From positions 1 through 5,999 of the forward strand of contig QOAL01000229.1 of assembly GCA_003978135.1 (NCBI GenBank): DNA of 5,999 nt, read 5' to 3'. This DNA comes from Thermodesulfatator sp. (GTDB lineage Bacteria; Desulfobacterota; Dissulfuribacteria; Dissulfuribacterales; QOAL01). The translations under genes and the position numbers were made by a program. This document shows, one piece after another, positions 5,583-5,999 of the stretch (the first letter of the stretch is position 1; every line of letters starts with the position of its first letter). Below the pieces are notes generated by a model that saw only the letters and a list, made by a program, of their open reading frames with translations, was not told the DNA's origin and ran no database searches.

Positions 5583-5999
5583 TCTTCTTTTTTAACCGGC
5601 CTACTGGTTCCAGTTACCGCAATAAATATGCCGACAAGACCTTGGCCACCAAGGCTTCTATTTCATTGGGATACAGGGCAAAAGGGCAACTGCATGACCG
5701 GTTTTTACAGCGGAAAACTGCATGGTTTTTCATACGAGGAGAACAGACTAAATCCAGCAATACATCATTCGGCATAATCTGTTATCCAAATTGTATCCTT
5801 CCGGTTCCGGATCCACGATGATGACTTCATAAAGGAGACAAAGTCACTTTCTATTTAAAGATTTGCTTGGCATCGTATAGAACTTTCTGATGTCAGTCAA
5901 ATGGTTATGGCAACATTGCGAAATGGTGTATCTCATTAAAATAAACAATTATTTACGTACTAAGAACATTTTTGAGGATACAAAAGGGAAATCAAAAGT
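5583..5999. other. Gene-less region upstream of the exported protein gene
   Basis: No convincing coding frame is seen on either strand. A plus-strand open frame extends into 5777 but lies antisense to the signal-peptide region and has no credible start or protein character. The part nearest the gene contains small dyads: ACTGG-TT-CCAGT (5603-5614) and CCTTGG-CCA-CCAAGG (5640-5654). Further out is TGACTT / AAGTCA (5822-5827 and 5841-5846), whose 13-nt loop holds AAAGGAG with no start codon behind it. From about 5850 the sequence turns AT-rich. A TTGCGA (5916-5921) and TAAAAT (5937-5942) pair, with a short 15-bp spacer, could be a weak plus-strand promoter for a gene beyond the right edge. The promoter of the exported protein must lie in this region, but I cannot place it with confidence. 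Confidence 0.5.

Noticed and set aside
5352..5777. Long plus-strand open frame across the signal-peptide region and beyond
   Set aside because: It is antisense to the well-supported exported protein gene, has no Shine-Dalgarno, and its protein shows no recognisable order or family character.
5801..5820. GGTTCCGGATCC resembling a tRNA T-arm
   Set aside because: No acceptor stem, D-arm or anticodon arm can be found around it on either strand.
5908..5919. TGGCA ... TTGC resembling a sigma-54 promoter
   Set aside because: The GG and GC elements are much too close; the -24 and -12 elements need a fixed spacing of about ten bases between GG and GC.

Overview
This window looks like ordinary chromosomal DNA of a free-living Gram-negative bacterium. 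The best guess is a member of the Desulfobacterota / former Deltaproteobacteria. This rests on the soluble GAF-PAS hybrid kinase with an HDFNN-type H-box, the style of the secreted protein's C-terminal domain, and the mix of strong Shine-Dalgarno (SD) sites with non-ATG or weakly led starts. It is inferred from protein character only; no rRNA or phylogenetic marker is present. There are no mobile elements, CRISPR arrays, tRNA or rRNA genes.

Layout. The left edge carries the first codons of a minus-strand gene (start ATG at 11-13, strong SD) that runs out of the window. Just upstream of it on the same strand is a complete HIT-family nucleotide hydrolase (100-444). Divergent from it is an AmpG-type muropeptide permease (637-1863, +). 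The 192-nt space between the two holds a perfect 18-nt dyad and an extended -10-like element. The permease converges on a 139-codon hypothetical gene (1911-2330, -). That gene in turn diverges, across 113 nt, from a 688-residue soluble hybrid histidine kinase (2444-4510, +; GAF-PAS-HisKA-HATPase-REC). The kinase converges on a 308-residue exported cysteine-rich protein (4643-5569, -), which ends at a good intrinsic terminator (4590-4614). The last 430 nt (5570-5999) hold no convincing gene.

How the genes work together. Every complete gene appears to be its own transcription unit, with neighbours convergent or divergent, so there is little operon evidence for shared function. Individually they cover purine-nucleotide phosphoramidate hydrolysis (HIT), import of cell-wall breakdown products (AmpG-like), cytosolic signalling by phosphorelay (hybrid kinase, with no partner regulator here) and an exported protein of unknown role. 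The least understood items are the exported protein, with a symmetric twin-CX3C cysteine module between two beta-rich parts, and the 139-residue protein divergent to the kinase. I found no evidence for a novel multi-gene system.
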